Source of the DNA: Pseudomonadota bacterium
GTDB taxonomy: Bacteria > Pseudomonadota > Gammaproteobacteria > Xanthomonadales > Xanthomonadaceae
Assembly (NCBI GenBank): GCA_023423855.1
Contig: JAFAEU010000112.1
Coordinates: forward strand, 1 to 5,505
Length of the DNA stretch: 5,505 nucleotides
Direction: 5' to 3'
Of this stretch, positions 4,440 to 5,505 are shown piece by piece. The notes below the pieces were generated by a model, which searched no databases, was not told where the DNA came from, and saw nothing but the letters and a program-made list of their open reading frames with translations. Both the position numbers and the translations under genes were made by a program. Positions within the stretch are counted from its first letter, which is position 1. Each line of letters begins with the position of its first letter.

Positions 4440-5505
4440 TCAGTCGGCGTTCCACCACATCAGGAATTCGTGCCAAAGGCGCTTGAAGAAGCCCGCCTCC
4501 TCGACCGCCTGCAGCGCCACCAGCGGGCGCTCGGCGACCACCTTGCCGTCCAGCGTCACCCGCACCTTGCCGATCGCCTGCCCCTTGGCGATCGGCGCCA
4601 CCAGCGTCGCCGGCACGTCCATCGACGGCTTGAGCTGGTCGTACTTGCCGCGCGGCAGGCTCACCAGCAGCGGCGCGGCGACGCCGAGCTGCACCTCGTT
4701 CACCTGGCCCTTCCACAGCTTCTGGGTGGAGATCGCCTTGCCCGCGTCGTACAGGCGATGGGTTTCGTGGAAGCGGAAGCCCCAGTTGAGCAGCGCCAGC
4801 GAATCGGTCGCGCGCTGCGCCTCGCTGGTGGAGCCCATCACCACCGAGACCAGGCGCTGGTCGCCGCGCTTGGCCGAGGCCATCAGGCAGTAGCCGGCGC
4901 CGGAATGGTGGCCGGTCTTAATGCCGTCCACGCTCGCGTCGCGCCACAGCAGCAGGTTGCGGTTGCGCTGGGTGATCGGGCCGACGGTGAATTCCCTGAT
5001 CTTGTTGTAGGCGTACTCCTCGGGGAAGTCGCGCACCATCGCGCGGCCCAGCAGGGCGAGGTCGCGCGGCGTGGAGTAGTGCTCGGGATCGGACAGGCCG
5101 TGCGAGTTGACGAAGTTCGAGTTCTTCATGCCGATGCGCTGCGCGTAGGCGTTCATCAGCGCGGCGAAGGCCTCCTCGCTGCCGGCGACGTGCTCGGCCA
5201 GCGCGATCGCGGCATCGTTGCCCGACTGCACCACCATGCCCTTTTCCATCTCGATCAGCGGCGCGGTCTGGTTGACCGGGAAGCCGCTGTAGCTGCCGTC
5301 GGTGCCGGCGCCGCCGCTGCGCCAGGCGTTCTCGCTCATCATCACCTGGTCGCCGGGCTTGACCTTGCCGGCCTTCATCTCGGCCGCGATCACGTAGCTG
5401 GTCAGCACCTTGGTGATGCTGGCCGGCTCCACGCGCTCATCGACGTTCTCACCGGCGAGGACCTGGCCGCTGGCGTAGTCCATCAGCAGCCATGCGGTGC
5501 CGGTC
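4440..5505 (-). CDS. dacC: D-alanyl-D-alanine carboxypeptidase, PBP5/PBP6 family; 5' end outside the window
   Basis: The enzyme removes the terminal D-alanine from peptidoglycan pentapeptides at the outer face of the inner membrane. Seen: about 355 codons, open at base 5505; the first visible residues TGTAWLLMDY align with IDAKAWMLMDY of E. coli PBP5, so only about 40-50 residues including the signal peptide are missing. The ATG at 5483 is therefore internal. Counting from that Met, the active-site motifs are S22-I-T-K25 (SxxK), S87-G-N89 (SxN) and K189-T-G191 (KTG). Residues about 239-330 match the beta-rich PBP5 C-terminal domain. The last 17 residues, GFFKRLWHEFLMWWNAD, form an amphipathic helix like the membrane anchor of PBP5. 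All catalytic residues are present. dacA, dacC and dacD cannot be told apart here; dacC is the usual label in this group. A REP-like element and a hairpin lie just downstream. Confidence 0.93.
   Translation of the reverse strand, partial: TGTAWLLMDYASGQVLAGENVDERVEPASITKVLTSYVIAAEMKAGKVKPGDQVMMSENAWRSGGAGTDGSYSGFPVNQTAPLIEMEKGMVVQSGNDAAIALAEHVAGSEEAFAALMNAYAQRIGMKNSNFVNSHGLSDPEHYSTPRDLALLGRAMVRDFPEEYAYNKIREFTVGPITQRNRNLLLWRDASVDGIKTGHHSGAGYCLMASAKRGDQRLVSVVMGSTSEAQRATDSLALLNWGFRFHETHRLYDAGKAISTQKLWKGQVNEVQLGVAAPLLVSLPRGKYDQLKPSMDVPATLVAPIAKGQAIGKVRVTLDGKVVAERPLVALQAVEEAGFFKRLWHEFLMWWNAD

Overview
The window is GC-rich, densely coding chromosomal DNA in which every gene lies on the minus strand. 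Protein similarity by eye (LipB and LipA resemble Xanthomonas proteins), the GC content, short palindromic intergenic repeats and a GTAG-headed REP-like element suggest a gammaproteobacterium of the Xanthomonadaceae, in the Lysobacter/Luteimonas/Xanthomonas range. No genus can be fixed from this sequence alone.

Read in the direction of transcription (right to left), the layout is as follows. First is the 3' part of a D,D-carboxypeptidase gene of the PBP5/PBP6 family (5505-4440, start outside the window). A 241-bp spacer (4439-4199) follows, holding a GTAG-headed REP-like palindrome, a large nested hairpin and a possible promoter. Next is a secreted CsgG/HfaB-family protein with a glycine-rich insert and an SH3-like C-terminus (4198-3233), closed by a clear hairpin terminator (3206-3183). 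Then comes a lipoate-synthesis operon: a DUF493 (YbeD-like) gene (3128-2850), about 190 bp of palindrome-rich repeat DNA, lipB (to 1973) and lipA (1976-969). After a 212-bp spacer with a promoter, the N-terminal third of a Prc/Tsp-type periplasmic protease starts at 756 and runs off the left edge.

The genes belong to two housekeeping themes. LipB moves octanoate from acyl carrier protein to lipoyl domains, and LipA inserts two sulfurs into it to make lipoyl cofactor for the 2-oxoacid dehydrogenases and the glycine cleavage system. The D,D-carboxypeptidase and Prc act in the envelope on peptidoglycan and on periplasmic proteins. The order dac - ybeD - lipB - lipA recalls the E. coli dacA-ybeD-lipB neighbourhood, here with a CsgG-family gene placed between dac and ybeD.

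I see no convincing new multi-gene system. The points worth a second look are local. The lipB 5' end is fused to repeat DNA, so no ordinary start codon lies where the conserved protein begins. The ybeD promoter is placed so that its mRNA would be leaderless. The CsgG-family protein has an unusual architecture. Two structured elements lie behind the carboxypeptidase gene.
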